Source: Amyloporia xantha
Lineage: Eukaryota > Basidiomycota > Agaricomycetes > Polyporales > Adustoporiaceae
Length of the DNA stretch: 64,000 nt
Direction of reading: 5' to 3'
Assembly: GCA_036971615.1 (NCBI GenBank)
Contig: JAYKKR010000023.1
Coordinates: 62,001-126,000 of the forward strand
Shown: positions 1 to 10,055 of the stretch, piece by piece
Layout of the letters: each line of letters opens with the position of its first letter
How positions within the stretch are numbered: the first letter of the stretch is position 1
Notes under the pieces: generated by a model
Databases searched by the model: none
Seen by the model: the letters and a program-made list of their open reading frames with translations, nothing else
What the model was told of the DNA's origin: nothing
Program-made: the position numbers and the translations under genes

Positions 1-160
1 GGTGCGCCGTGCACAAGGGAGAACCGCTGTTGACGTCAAATTTACTTGGGGTGCAGTAAAAACCCAGCATTTAGACCGCTTCTAGGTCGCTACCGGTCTA
101 ACGCTAATTCACCTGGTATTCACCAGGGTCACGAGCGTCTGACATTGACTCGGAGGGGGA

Positions 161-170
161 TATATAATAT
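161..170 (+). promoter_or_regulatory. TATA box of the MFS gene
   Basis: A TATATAATAT stretch lies about 80 bases before the ATG at 246, the spacing seen in several other genes of this window. Called by sequence and position only. Confidence 0.5.
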
Positions 171-245
171 GGGGTTGCTCGACCTGCCTGCAATCTGACG
201 CGCCTTTTGGTTTTTCTACTTTATTTTCCCTCTACGGCATCGACG

Positions 246-2413
246 ATGGAAACCCCCATGTCGGAAAAGACACGGGTAGATTTTTCTCCGGAGGACCTGG
301 CGGCGATGGCCTTGGAGGACAAATGCTCCATGGATGCAGAACACCACTCAGCCTCTTCGTCACCGGCGAAATCGGCTGAGGGTGCTTTTGCGGAAGACGA
401 TTATCTTGACGGTGGACGCGGATGGTTGGTCGTCCTTGGTTGTGTGATCTTTGCTGCAACAACACTTGGCTGGGCGTATGTGCTCGATCTGTATACCATA
501 CCACAGCGCAATTACATTGACAGTGTGTTCCTTGTTGCATCTGGTTGTCGTCGTGTTGGGCAGGCTCGTGAGCATTGTGGACAACAGTCCTTGACACTCA
601 GTTTGTGCCCTCTTTTCGATACTCATTCAGCGGCAGGCATGGGGCGTTGTGCAGACTTACTACCAGGAACATATCTTTCCCAATACTTCTGGTACGGTTT
701 TGAGTACTCTGGGCAGTACTTCTGGCATGGTGAGCGGGATGTGATTGTTTACACCTTCTCATCGAGACTGAATGATATCAGGTCATGACATTAGCCAGCA
801 TGGTCACGGGGAAAATTGGTGATCGTTTGTGAGTCTGCGTATCTTTATTTAATTTTGTGGTCTTTTCTGACCCTCAGCTCAGTGGTTATCGGGTCGGTCT
901 TGCACTATAGGGAGGAAAGCTGTGACTGAAACCAGTAATTCAGCGCTTTCTCATAATCGGTGCCATCTTCTGGACTGCCGGTATGCTGGGTTCGGCATTT
1001 TGTACCAAGCTATGGCAATTCTTTATTACTCAGGTGATCGAGCCAACCCGGATACTTGTGAATGTAGCGCGCTAACGTGGCACTGCAGGGATTATTGCAA
1101 GGAGTGGCTTGCGCTCTCATTTTCCCTCTCATTGTTAGTAGGAACGCTATGGGACAGTCCCTTGGTTTTCTCATGATAGCCTCGTTTCAGGTTGCGTTGC
1201 CTTCGCAATGGTTTTACAAATACAGAGCCTTCGCTACCGGGGTTGTAGTTGCTGGCTGTTCGCTCGGTATGTTTATGTGGTTGGGTCTCTCCGCGTTCCC
1301 TGAATTCACGTCGTTCCCAGGCGGTGCTGTTGCCTCCCTCATCATGTTCAAGATGCTGGCAGCGCTGGGCCTCAAGAAGACTTTCGCTATTTACAGTGCC
1401 ATTGATGTCGTATGCTTCGTTGGGGCACTGCTGTTGATCAAAGAACGCAGGCCGGAAACCAAACGGCCAAAAATTATCTGGTTCGACCGCTCATTTTTCA
1501 CAGATCCTGTCTTCTGGAGTCTGGGAATGTGTTTTCTCTTCACGGTGTTGTGAGTAACGAGCCCGCTTCAGCACATTGTCAGTACTTGATGATAATCACC
1601 CGTCAGTGGATACTTGACACCGATCTTCTTCCTGCCAACTTACGTCCTCGATAAACTTCCCGGAACTAGTGACTTTGTATGTACCATCCTGTCAAGATCG
1701 AAACGAACTGTGTGACTAAACATCTGTCATGGCATCATGGCCGACAGCTATCTACGCTACCTCTAACTTTGCTCAACCTGTCTGCAGCAACGGGACGCAC
1801 ATCTGTTGAATTCATCGCAGACCGAATCGGCCCTGTTAACTCTCTATTCGTCGCTGTCCTCATGTCTGGCCTCGCCCAGCTCCTCATCTGGAACTTCGTA
1901 ACTACTTATGCCGGCATCGTACGCACACCCAGTCTCCCGACTTTCCTCTTTGAGGAACATACAGATTCCCACTCACAAGTTCCGTTCTGATGCTGTCAGA
2001 TAGCGTTTGGGATAATATATGGGTTCTTCTGCGGGTGTTTCATCTCGCTATCGCCCGCAGTAGCTGCTCAGCTCTATGGTTCGGATCGGCTGGCAGGACT
2101 GTCTGGTCTCTTGCTGTTCTTCAATTTACCAGGTGAGGGCTAGCATCTCATGATGATGAATATTCCGCTTAAGCGAATTGCTGTAATCTGCACAGGAAAT
2201 GCCGCCGGAGCTCCCATTGGCGGTGCCATCTTAGAAGCTAGTGGAGGTAATTGGCAGGCTGTAGCCAGTTATTCGGGAGCGATGCAGATCCTCGGCGCGG
2301 GAATGTTGTTATATGGTGAGTTCTGTGATGGATCCGCTATTTCTCCAGCAGGTCAACGTATCTTGTTCCCAGCCCGCTTCAAAAGACAGCCAAAACTGAA
2401 CGCTATATACTGA
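246..2413 (+). CDS. MFS transporter, monocarboxylate transporter-like
   Basis: Predicted plasma-membrane proton-coupled carrier of the MCT branch of the major facilitator superfamily (monocarboxylates or similar organic anions). The N-terminal ~65 residues are polar and cytosolic, followed by the MCT signature 'DGGRGWLVVLGC' leading into the first helix. Splicing by GT-AG rules gives 13 exons: 246-479, 637-729, 782-828, 883-892, 944-1033, 1089-1133, 1191-1266, 1321-1549, 1607-1676, 1748-1918, 2000-2132, 2196-2315 and 2352-2413. They sum to 1380 nt, 459 aa, one open frame. Family landmarks recovered include 'ALPSQWFYKYRAFATG' and 'GYLTPIFFLPTYV'. The fourth exon is only 10 nt (codes the GYR turn after the second helix). 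The ATG at 246 is the first good start before the acidic N-tail. Substrate cannot be told. Intactness is well supported; exon 1's long 157-nt intron is the least certain junction. Confidence 0.88.
883..892 (+). other. 10-nt micro-exon of the MFS gene
   Basis: Between GT-AG introns 829-882 and 893-943, the 10 bases join exons coding 'GKIGDRF' and 'RFLIIGAIFW' to give GDRFGYRRFLIIG, the expected MCT loop. Without it the frame breaks. Confidence 0.65.
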
Positions 2414-3037
2414 CCATCTGTCCGACCTTCGAGGACGTAGACGTCATATACTCAGCCTCGGACACAGCAAGTCTCCATGATACGTATAGAGTTAGATAAG
2501 CCCTTGTGACGTTTATATTGATTGGTTTCAGGAATACTGATGCGTTCCTGAGAAAAGATGTCAGGGCGTTAGAGTTCCGTTCACGTATTTAATATTCAAT
2601 GTCTAGTTGTCGGCTTGTTCTTGAGTCTGATTATTCGGTCGCTGAGTGCATCGCTATGGAGACGTGACAGCGTAAACATAATTGCAATGTGCGTGATTGA
2701 CGGGACACCTTTGAAATGGTAAGGAGCGTCCGACCGCTTCGACATTGCAACGCGGCGTATTGCTGTCCAAATATTGCCTCCGCGTTTGTGCCCCCCAGGC
2801 TGTGGAACACCGATCCGTCCCACGGCCTGACTTCTATAAAACAATGTCTGAATCACTCGATCCCTAACTCACGATATCTGTCAGGACTCGTACCGAGTCG
2901 TACGTACAAGGGCTACAGGAACAGGCGATCCGTGCTTTTGTTGACGTCGGGTTTGGCACTAGGCCTCTTGCTGCCCACGCTAAATTGGCTCTAGTGTTCG
3001 TGTGGCAATTTCATATCGTCTCTTTCCTCTATCCTCC
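2414..3037. other. intergenic region, MFS to G-alpha
   Basis: Short ORFs on both strands only, no family resemblance. Holds the 3' end of the MFS gene and the promoter of the G-alpha gene; no clear TATA box was seen. Confidence 0.5.
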
Positions 3038-4991
3038 ATGGCGCGTTCTCTAGACGAGGATCCGCTGACCGCTGCTATCGCACCACCGCCGAATGAGACG
3101 GCTGAGGAGAGAGATGCTAGGTTGAAAGCCGAGGCGGAGGCTCGCAGGGTGAGCGAGAGGATTGACGAGCAGCTCAAGGCGGAACGGGCAGCAATGAAGA
3201 AGAAACGACCGGTCAAAGTCTTACTGCTCGGGCAGAGTGAGAGTGGTGAGTGAGCCAACAAGCTCAGCGCGCGCTTACACTGAGACGTGCTCACAGGCAA
3301 GTCGACGACACTGAAGAGTAAGCCTGCACCACTGACTACTGAGCAGCGATACTAAGCACACAGCGACTAACAGACTTCCAGCTCACATATTCCCCCAAGG
3401 CATGGGCGGAGGAGCGGGAGTCATGGAAGGCGGTCGTCCAGCTGAATCTCATCCGCAACGTGAACATGATCCTCGATCTCCTTGCCGAGGAGATGTCCAG
3501 CGCCGCCGAGTCCTCTGCTCGTCCACCGAGCGCAGTCGACTCGGATGTCACAGACGACGAAACCGAGCAAACAGCAATTACCAGGAGGTCTGACTCTCCT
3601 CTACGCTTCACTGACCAGCACGCCCTACTCAAGCTCCGCCTGGCACCGCTGCGAGAGCTGCAGAAAGACCTCGAAGACTACATCGGCGCTTCTTCGGGCG
3701 AGGAAGATGTCTACCAGGCGTCCTCCGTCGACACCAAGGCCACCTCCGGTGGCGCGAGGAGACGAACAAGAGGCCAGGAGGCGTTCATTCGTGTGAACAA
3801 TGCGTGGAAGCTCAATGTCAAGTCGTTCGATAACTCCCACCAGAGCACGTCGCGACGGAGTAGAGAATCCAAAGCGCGTGAGGCTGCGGAGATCATCGCA
3901 GGGTGTGCAGAGGACATGCGCGCTGTCTGGGAAGATGCGACTGTCCAGAAGATGCTACGAAAGCGACATATCATGATGGAAGCCATGTCCGGCTTGTGAG
4001 TTTTGGTCCTGTGTGGTGATCATTGCTGCGTCTACATATCATGATGGCACAGCTTTCTGAACGACGTCGAGCGCATTGCGGTGCGTGATTACGAACCCTC
4101 GGATGACGATGTCGTCCGGGCCAGGCTGCGTACTCTTGGTGTCCAAGAGTACACAATTAAGTTTGAAATCGGTGAGTGGACTGTCCGTCGTTCTACACCA
4201 GAAGTCTCATTGTCGCTCTGACAGGCCCAGCTGCGGGTTCCGAGTGGTTTCTATACGATGTCGGTGGCTCACGGACGCAGGTGCGTTTCTTGCATTGCAA
4301 GTGTGCGCATCTCTCATCTCTCCGCTCCAGCGCCCAGCATGGTTCCCCTACTTTGACGACTGCGATGCGATCATATTCCTAGCGCCTGTGAACTGCTTCG
4401 ATGAGCGGCTCGCGGAGGACCGCAAGGTCAACCGGCTCGAGGACAGCTACATGTTATGGAAGATGGTCTGCTCCTCGAAGCTCTTGGCCAAGACGCAGAT
4501 GATCCTGTTTCTGAACAAATGCGACCTGCTGGACCAGAAATTGAGGAGCGGCACACGTGTCAGGGATCATGTGCGGAGCTTTGGTGACAGGCCGAATAAC
4601 GTGGAGACTGTCAGCAAGTGTGAGCTTACTCCAGCATCCTAAGATCGCGGACGAAGCATGGCTTATTCTTGATCGCAGACTTCTCGCAGCACTTCAAGGA
4701 AATCATGAAACGCAACTCGCCGGAACCCCGGCCCTTCCGTGTACATATGACGTCTGTGATAGTGAGTTTCTCATGCTTGACATTTATCAGTGTATCGTGG
4801 CCTGATCATCGACTCTGTACAGGACACGAAAGCAACTGCTATGACTCTTGGCATTGGTAAGTGCGAATTCCACACCCTGTTTGGCTGTTTCTGTCCCTGT
4901 AGTGTCCATTAGGCCATATTTTGACCTATCCCTCCCTTTAGTCGAAGAGGGGATCCTGCAAGCCCACCTCCACTCCGTCGACCTCATCTAA
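3038..4991 (+). CDS. atypical heterotrimeric G-protein alpha subunit
   Basis: GTP-binding signalling subunit, expected to couple membrane receptors to effectors. Nine exons (3038-3245, 3297-3317, 3374-3995, 4053-4171, 4225-4280, 4331-4619, 4679-4761, 4823-4856, 4942-4991) sum to 1482 nt, 493 aa, well above the usual 350-360. Visible motifs: P-loop 'LLLGQSESGKST'; switch I 'RLRTLGVQEY' with the Arg and Thr kept; G3 'YDVGGSRTQR', where the catalytic Gln of DVGGQ is Ser (codon 4269-4271); 'FLNKCDLL' for guanine specificity; and 'TSVIDTKAT' in place of TCATDTKN. The extra length is in the helical domain (exon 3), a Ser/Asp/Arg-rich stretch. The N-terminus lacks Met-Gly, so no classical myristoylation; a charged Lys/Arg/Glu helix precedes the P-loop. 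Such divergent G-alphas are expanded in basidiomycetes. The identity as G-alpha is firm; loss of GTPase activity is inferred. Confidence 0.93.
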
Positions 4992-5787
4992 TGTGTCCCC
5001 TATGACCACTCTTGAACCGCAACCTCTCTTGTAGCATAATTTAGAACCATGTTATTTGTGTATCCTCGCACTACCTCTGCTTGTTCCACCTACTTGCTCC
5101 TCTCGCCTCCCTTGTATCCTCGCCCGTACCTCACTTGTTTCCATCTAATTTTCCCCTTGTTGGCTTCGTTGACCTTGTGTATAACAGTTCTAGAGATCAT
5201 ATTCCGCGAACACCTGGCTCAGGTGGACTTGGTATGATCTTGCAATAACACGGTATATTCATCCTATTTTACGAATCTCAATTTGAAGGCTGATGGATGA
5301 CTCGTGATATCTGCTTCACTTCAGGTGTTTTTGCTTGTGACAGTGCTTATTACCAGGCCTATTTAAGGGACAAGTGTTGTGCTCGTCGCTGTTAATGTAT
5401 CTATATGACACTATGACACAAGTTCGTGGTGTTGTCACCGAAGGGCTGCAAGCCATCTTTGTTAACTCGTTATCGCACACATTATTGCATGCCTTGACGG
5501 GCGGACTTTTGTAGTAGTTATGTAAATGGACTTCGTGACTGCATACGTATGTCCCCACTCACTCGCCTGAGGATACAAGATCAAGCATGTCTCGAACAGA
5601 CATTCACCGTGATCGACGACAAGTGGATGCAGAATAGTCATATTTGCGAGGCAAGAATTGCATGTACATGATAAGTGCGAAAGAACGTGTGATGATGCGT
5701 GAAGGAGCATATATAACATGAATGTATGAATGAGCGTGAATACCAGGGTCTTCATAACTCGCCATCGGCCAGAGGAAATTTCGCGTA
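4992..5787. other. intergenic region between convergent genes
   Basis: Lies between the 3' ends of the G-alpha gene (+) and the unknown gene at 5788 (-). Pyrimidine-rich at 5080-5170. ORFs here are short, on both strands, with no recognisable content. Confidence 0.5.
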
Positions 5788-6402
5788 TCAAGAGGAGCCA
5801 GCTGCTGCGAGCTCCCATGTCGCCGCCGTTGTATGCAATACATGGTAGAGATGATTCTTCGGTAGGCCATCCCTGTACCATCGCGGTTCTTCGCCAAACA
5901 CCTGTACGAGCCAGTCATATTGCGCCTGTGTCGGTCTTCTGCGCAGCAGCTCGTCAGACGCAGTATGAGACACCATAAGCAAGAGAGTTAGCGGCGAACG
6001 CGAGTCGTGCGCGCTCGCAGGGGCGGGCGCTCCGTCAGGCAGAGCGTTAACCAAGTAGAGATGCCGGAAGCCCGACATCCGCTGCAGCTGTGCGCCTCCG
6101 AGGCAGACCCAGTCAGGCTCCCTCTTGATAGATCCGGGATAATGTCGCCTAGCAAATTCCTCTAGCCAGTCGTCGGACACGGCCCAACCGAGCACGTAGT
6201 GGCGGGGGTGTGTCTCGTAGCCATCTGGCAACATGGGGTACTGCGCAGGCCGAGACGGCTGCGAGCAGTCGATGGGGGAGAACTGGGGGCGTGCTTGAAA
6301 CTGTGTAGAAAGGCTTGTTGACGTGACGCCATACTGTCTGTGTGGAGGCGCACTTACGCCCATACCCCCAAACGACTGTAGCAACGCATCGAGATCCGAC
6401 AT
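5788..6402 (-). CDS. unknown protein, 'RPTQAQY' family, copy 1
   Basis: Function unknown. Two exons: 6402-6358 (15 codons, MSDLDALLQSFGGMG) and 6258-5788, giving 171 aa. The intron 6357-6259 has a GTAAGT donor and a CAG acceptor, is 99 nt and stop-free, so an unspliced read is also open. The splice is supported by the copy at 9.5 kb, which has an intron after exactly 15 codons in the same phase. Conserved blocks: 'QYPMLPDGYETH', 'YVLGW', a hydrophobic centre with 'LPDGAP', and the C-terminal 'RRPTQAQYDWLVQVFGEEP' followed by W/Y-R-D-x-LPK. No signal peptide or membrane helix is evident. Acidic and aromatic residues in the C-terminal block resemble a small binding domain, but nothing more can be claimed. 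The C-terminal tail after 'HLYHV' is unlike the other copies. Confidence 0.7.
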   Translation of the reverse strand: MSDLDALLQSFGGMGVSAPPHRQYGVTSTSLSTQFQARPQFSPIDCSQPSRPAQYPMLPDGYETHPRHYVLGWAVSDDWLEEFARRHYPGSIKREPDWVCLGGAQLQRMSGFRHLYLVNALPDGAPAPASAHDSRSPLTLLLMVSHTASDELLRRRPTQAQYDWLVQVFGEEPRWYRDGLPKNHLYHVLHTTAATWELAAAGSS

Positions 6403-7550
6403 GGCGAACGGGGTGTGGGGTTGGAGCTGTATGATGCCGGAGGTAGAGAGTGAGTACTAGTGAAGCACATGCCGGACCCTGCTTTTAAGAACCAAATAGT
6501 GGCGCGCAGGTCAAGTCTATGCCCCATGCATGGGCCACGATCGCTTGTGCCAAAGCTGTCAAAGCTGCATTGATCATTGATCCGCTTTGGCCACAATCCG
6601 CCCTGAAGGACCAAAGACATGTGATTGACAAACGAAAAGGCATCCAAGAAAGGCCTGCTTTGTGTATCTGGCCCAAGCTAGGACGTGCAAAATGGTAAAC
6701 ACGTTGTACACGGCTCTCCTCCTCGTGGCATGCCACCCAATCTGTTGCACTGGTTGAGTAGGGAGTCAAATGCCGTTTAGCTTACGTAGCGGGAGCTCGG
6801 CAGAGACCAGAAGCTAAGTGAGTGCACTCACTATTACCTGTGGAATCGTACAATCTAGCGCCCGTGCTCGAACAACAAGGAAATAGAGGAGGAAGGCAGC
6901 AACGATCACGATGTTGACGCATTGCAGTTACAAGGTGGCCGTTTTACTTAGAGAGAGATATACTTGCCACGAGAGGAAGAGTGGCGCTGTCGTCAAGACG
7001 TCGGCGTGTCTAGGCCTATGATCGATGAAATAACGGTTATGCACGAGTCAATCGTGTATCGGGATAAGGGCCTTGTGTTGGAGCAATTTGTCAACCGTAA
7101 GGCCAAGTCGTACATCAACTAAGTAATGTTCCCGTAGTACTTACCGGAGGAATTCCTTCTTCGTCAACATATCCCTATACTATATAGGCTCCTCATCTCA
7201 CCTATAAACAACCTATAAGCTTCACAAGCCACTCATACTGAACCTGCACGGGTATCCTATCGAACAGGTGGGACAATACGATGACCGTTATGACGAGAAG
7301 TTATTGTAAGAGGACCCTTGGGCCGTCTGGAATCTCTGGGATCACCGCGGTCGGGATCTGTTGTTCGAAAACTGAACTCATTCCTAACATTTTCCGTCGC
7401 TGATAACATTATCCAAAGAAGGACAATCTATTGATTCTGGGTCCGAACATAGGTTGACTGGCCAATCAGAGGCCGTTCTTCAGGATGTTCAAATTCCGAA
7501 AACACCAAAAGTCTGTAGTCAGAAAATGACTTCCCTATCGGAAAATGTCT
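6403..7550. other. intergenic region before long-TIR element
   Basis: No convincing gene. Short minus-strand ORFs at 6354-6769 overlap the promoter of the 5788 gene and look random. 7140-7260 is AT-richer with several TATA-like runs but no gene follows it. Confidence 0.45.
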
Positions 7551-7661
7551 GCACTGTGGGGACGAAATCTGGTGAAATCAACCCTTAGATATGGGTAATT
7601 TTCGCCCATCTACATGGTTATTTTAGCTAATATCGGGTTGTCCTAACCCCCCGTGTACATG

Positions 7662-7862
7662 CATCAGCAAATGTCAAATTTGACTTATCCACTTAATCAC
7701 ACTTTTTTTGACTTTTTGTCCTGTTTAAGACATTTAAGACTAGTTTAAGACCATTTCAAAGTGAAGGGATCGTATTAATTTTGTCTTAATGCACTTAATT
7801 CTCTTATTAAGACAGATAAGTGCAATATAAGTACATTAAGGCAAATTTGACATTTCCTGATG
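7662..7862. mobile_element. 201-bp MITE, CATCAG family, copy 1
   Basis: Begins CATCAGCAAATGTCAAATTT and ends with its imperfect reverse complement (ending CTGATG). It is flanked by TG at 7660-7661 and 7863-7864. The opposite arm of the host element reads straight from 'GTGTACATG' into 'GTGAAAATAA' with one TG, so both borders and the 2-bp duplication are fixed by an internal empty-site control. The interior is AT-rich with 'TTAAGAC/GTCTTAAT'-like repeats and no ORF. Confidence 0.88.
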
Positions 7863-8019
7863 TGGTGAAAATAACACGAAAAATGTCCGCTTTCACCATG
7901 CAAAATCTTCATTTGCGGTGAAAACAGCCCTGAAGCGGGGTTGAATGACGAGGGTAAAAGTCACTCCAAATTAACCCGCCTGAGTTTAACCCAGTTACAG
8001 GGTGAAAGTGTGATTCAAC

Positions 8020-8398
8020 CCGCCAACTGGGTGACCCTAACCAGCGCCAGCGTTCACTGTGCTGAGAGATGTCCGCCCGTCGAACATCTCATCTAGCCCG
8101 CGGTGGATAGGTCTTCCACCTTGAATAAGCATCTTCAATCATGATTGGTGAGCACGTCTTGGTACGGGCTAGAGGCGGGGAGATAGTTCCTTTGGACGAA
8201 AACGTGTCTCCTGTATGTAGACCTTGCGTGATGCATTCCCTTTGAGAGTGAGACGGTGACTGTCGTTGCCGGCGTCGTCGAATTCCTGATTTGGTAGTTG
8301 CGATCACTCTACGTACGATGGCAGTGGCACAAGATTCGAACGCCTCAAAGCCCCGACACAGTGAACGCCGGCGCTGGTTAGGGTCACCCAGTTGGCGG
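8020..8398. repeat. inner inverted-repeat unit (42-bp arms)
   Basis: 8020-8061 and 8398-8357 are 42-nt inverted repeats with about one mismatch (start CCGCCAACTGGGTGACC). The centre, 8062-8356, has no recognised gene. The outer right arm passes directly from CCGCCAAC to TAAGGCTCC, whereas the left side has this unit between them, so it is a later insertion or a rearrangement inside the larger element. Confidence 0.75.
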
Positions 8399-8429
8399 TA
8401 AGGCTCCAACTATTTAGTTTATGTTTACA

Positions 8430-8935
8430 GAAAATCAGTATTTAAACAGTAAATAGTATATAGATAGTAAATAAACAGTAAATAAATGGTATAAATGGTA
8501 CATATACATATAAGAAAAAGAAAGCAGTATGTCCTCAAAATCTTCAATAACCCTTTATACAGCCAACACTCAGTGCCACAGTCTGTGCCTGTGATGAATA
8601 TCATCAACACAAAGATGGTATGAAAAGAAATTAGTCATGATTTTTCATCAAAATGAGAGTATTTCCCTCCTTCTCTCAAATAACTGTGCAAATATCTCCC
8701 AATAAAAGTGATTATCTATCAAGTGAAGCCAGTTACATGTGACTTCTGGATGTCAGACCTGTTCTGGCCTTGTTGGATGCATGATATTTAACATCTCCTA
8801 GAAAAAATGTGTCACATCTGTTTACTGTTTACATACTGTTTATTTACCATTTACCGGGGTAGTGGTAGTTAAACATAAACAGTATACAGTTATAACCATT
8901 TATAAACAGTAAATAGATGAAATGGTTGGAGCCTT
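8430..8935. repeat. AT-rich core with AACAGTAAAT motifs
   Basis: Short motifs like AACAGTAAAT, with forms ending AAATAG, recur near both edges in opposite orientation (8445-8500 forward; 8820-8925 in both senses). This suggests subterminal repeats of the element. No coding content. Confidence 0.5.
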
Positions 8936-9210
8936 AGTTGGCGGGTTGAATCACACTTTCACCCTGTAACTGGGTTAAACTCAGGCGGGTTAATTTGGAG
9001 TGACTTTTACCCTCGTCATTCAACCCCGCTTCAGGGCTGTTTTCACCGCAAATGAAGATTTTGCATGGTGAAAGCGGACATTTTTCGTGTTATTTTCACC
9101 ATGTACACGGGGGGTTAGGACAACCCGATATTAGCTAAAATAACCATGTAGATGGGCGAAAATTACCCATATCTAAGGGTTGATTTCACCAGATTTCGTC
9201 CCCACAGTGC

Positions 9211-9516
9211 GAAGTCTGAAGGCCGTCGATGTTGTGGTGAACATATTGTGTATACAGCGCGGAGACATATATCGTGACGGAGCGTCCCCAACCTACCACT
9301 GGCAAGAGCAAACGACTCGCAGCTGGTTCGACTTCAGTACGCTGGCAGTGGGAACATGTCCACGTAGAAAAAGAGGCCCGTAGACGGATATAACGCAGAA
9401 ATTGGGAGCCCGGTAATTCTGTTTCGGTACGAGCTTTGAATTCTACTACAAATACGTTGTAACACTGAGAAGAAAGCGGCGACTACAACAGATGGAGGTG
9501 TCTCGTCCAGAATCAA
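9211..9516. other. short intergenic region
   Basis: Between the right end of the long-TIR element and the stop of the 9517 gene. No gene or repeat seen. Confidence 0.45.
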
Positions 9517-10055
9517 TCAGGTGAGACCATACATATAAAAGTCCTTCTTCGGCAGGGAATCCCTAAACCATCGAGGCTCTTCGCCAAAGAACTTCACTAG
9601 CCGTTCGTATTGCGCCTGCGTAGGTCTCTTGTAATATAAATATTTCGATGCTGTCGTCGAAATGGCGAGAATGCTCTCCAACGGAATGCTCTCATCGTCT
9701 GGGTCATCGGGAATCGGATCGCCTTCTGGTACAGCAAGCATCCAGTAGAAATCGGAGTAACCCGAGCGTCGCCGAAGTCTGTCAAGCCCCTGACTGATCG
9801 TACCGACATGCGCCGTGCCTGGATAAGCGTAGGAGGCCATCTGATCATAGGTACACTTCCATCCCAACGCATAGTAAGTTTTATGCGTGTTAAATCCTTC
9901 GGGCAGTGGTGGATATTGAGCTGGCTCGGATGGCAACTTTGGCTTCTTTTCGAGCTGGGACAGATATGCTCAAACGCAAGATCGGTTATACTATATAATG
10001 AATGACTTACAGCCATGTCTGCGAAAGACTCTTGCAATTCTACAACTTGCGCCAT
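9517..10055 (-). CDS. unknown protein, 'RPTQAQY' family, copy 2
   Basis: Function unknown; best preserved model of the local family. Exon 1 is 10055-10011 (15 codons, MAQVVELQESFADMA), the intron 10010-9955 has a GTAAGT donor and CCCAG acceptor, and exon 2 is 9954-9517, giving 160 aa. Conserved blocks match copy 1: 'PAQYPPLPEGFNTH', 'YYALGW', 'YWMLAVPEGDP' and 'RPTQAQYERLVKFFGEEP' followed by the W-F-R-D-SLPKKDFYMYG ending. There is no signal peptide. The first 15 residues form a likely short amphipathic helix coded by a separate exon. The long-TIR element separates it from copy 1, so the pair are probably tandem duplicates later pushed apart. Confidence 0.72.

Larger units (their letters stand above)
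7551..9210. mobile_element. non-autonomous element with ~275-bp inverted repeats
   Basis: The two ends are long inverted repeats: the left arm runs 7551-7661 plus 7864-8027, the right arm 9210-8937, near identical. The outer ends start GCACTGTGGGGACG on each side. No transposase ORF lies inside, so it is non-autonomous or a fold-back type element. The left arm is interrupted by a 201-bp MITE (7662-7862); the right arm keeps the empty site. A second inverted structure (8020-8398) sits just inside the left arm, and the core 8430-8935 is AT-rich with repeated AACAGTAAAT motifs. No clean target duplication is visible at the ends. The CACTG terminus is reminiscent of CMC-type elements, but that is a weak hint. 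Confidence 0.88.

Noticed and set aside
8320..8345. GTTCGAATC-like tRNA T-arm on the minus strand
   Set aside because: No acceptor stem, anticodon arm or D-arm could be placed around it; it lies in the inner repeat of the transposon-like element.
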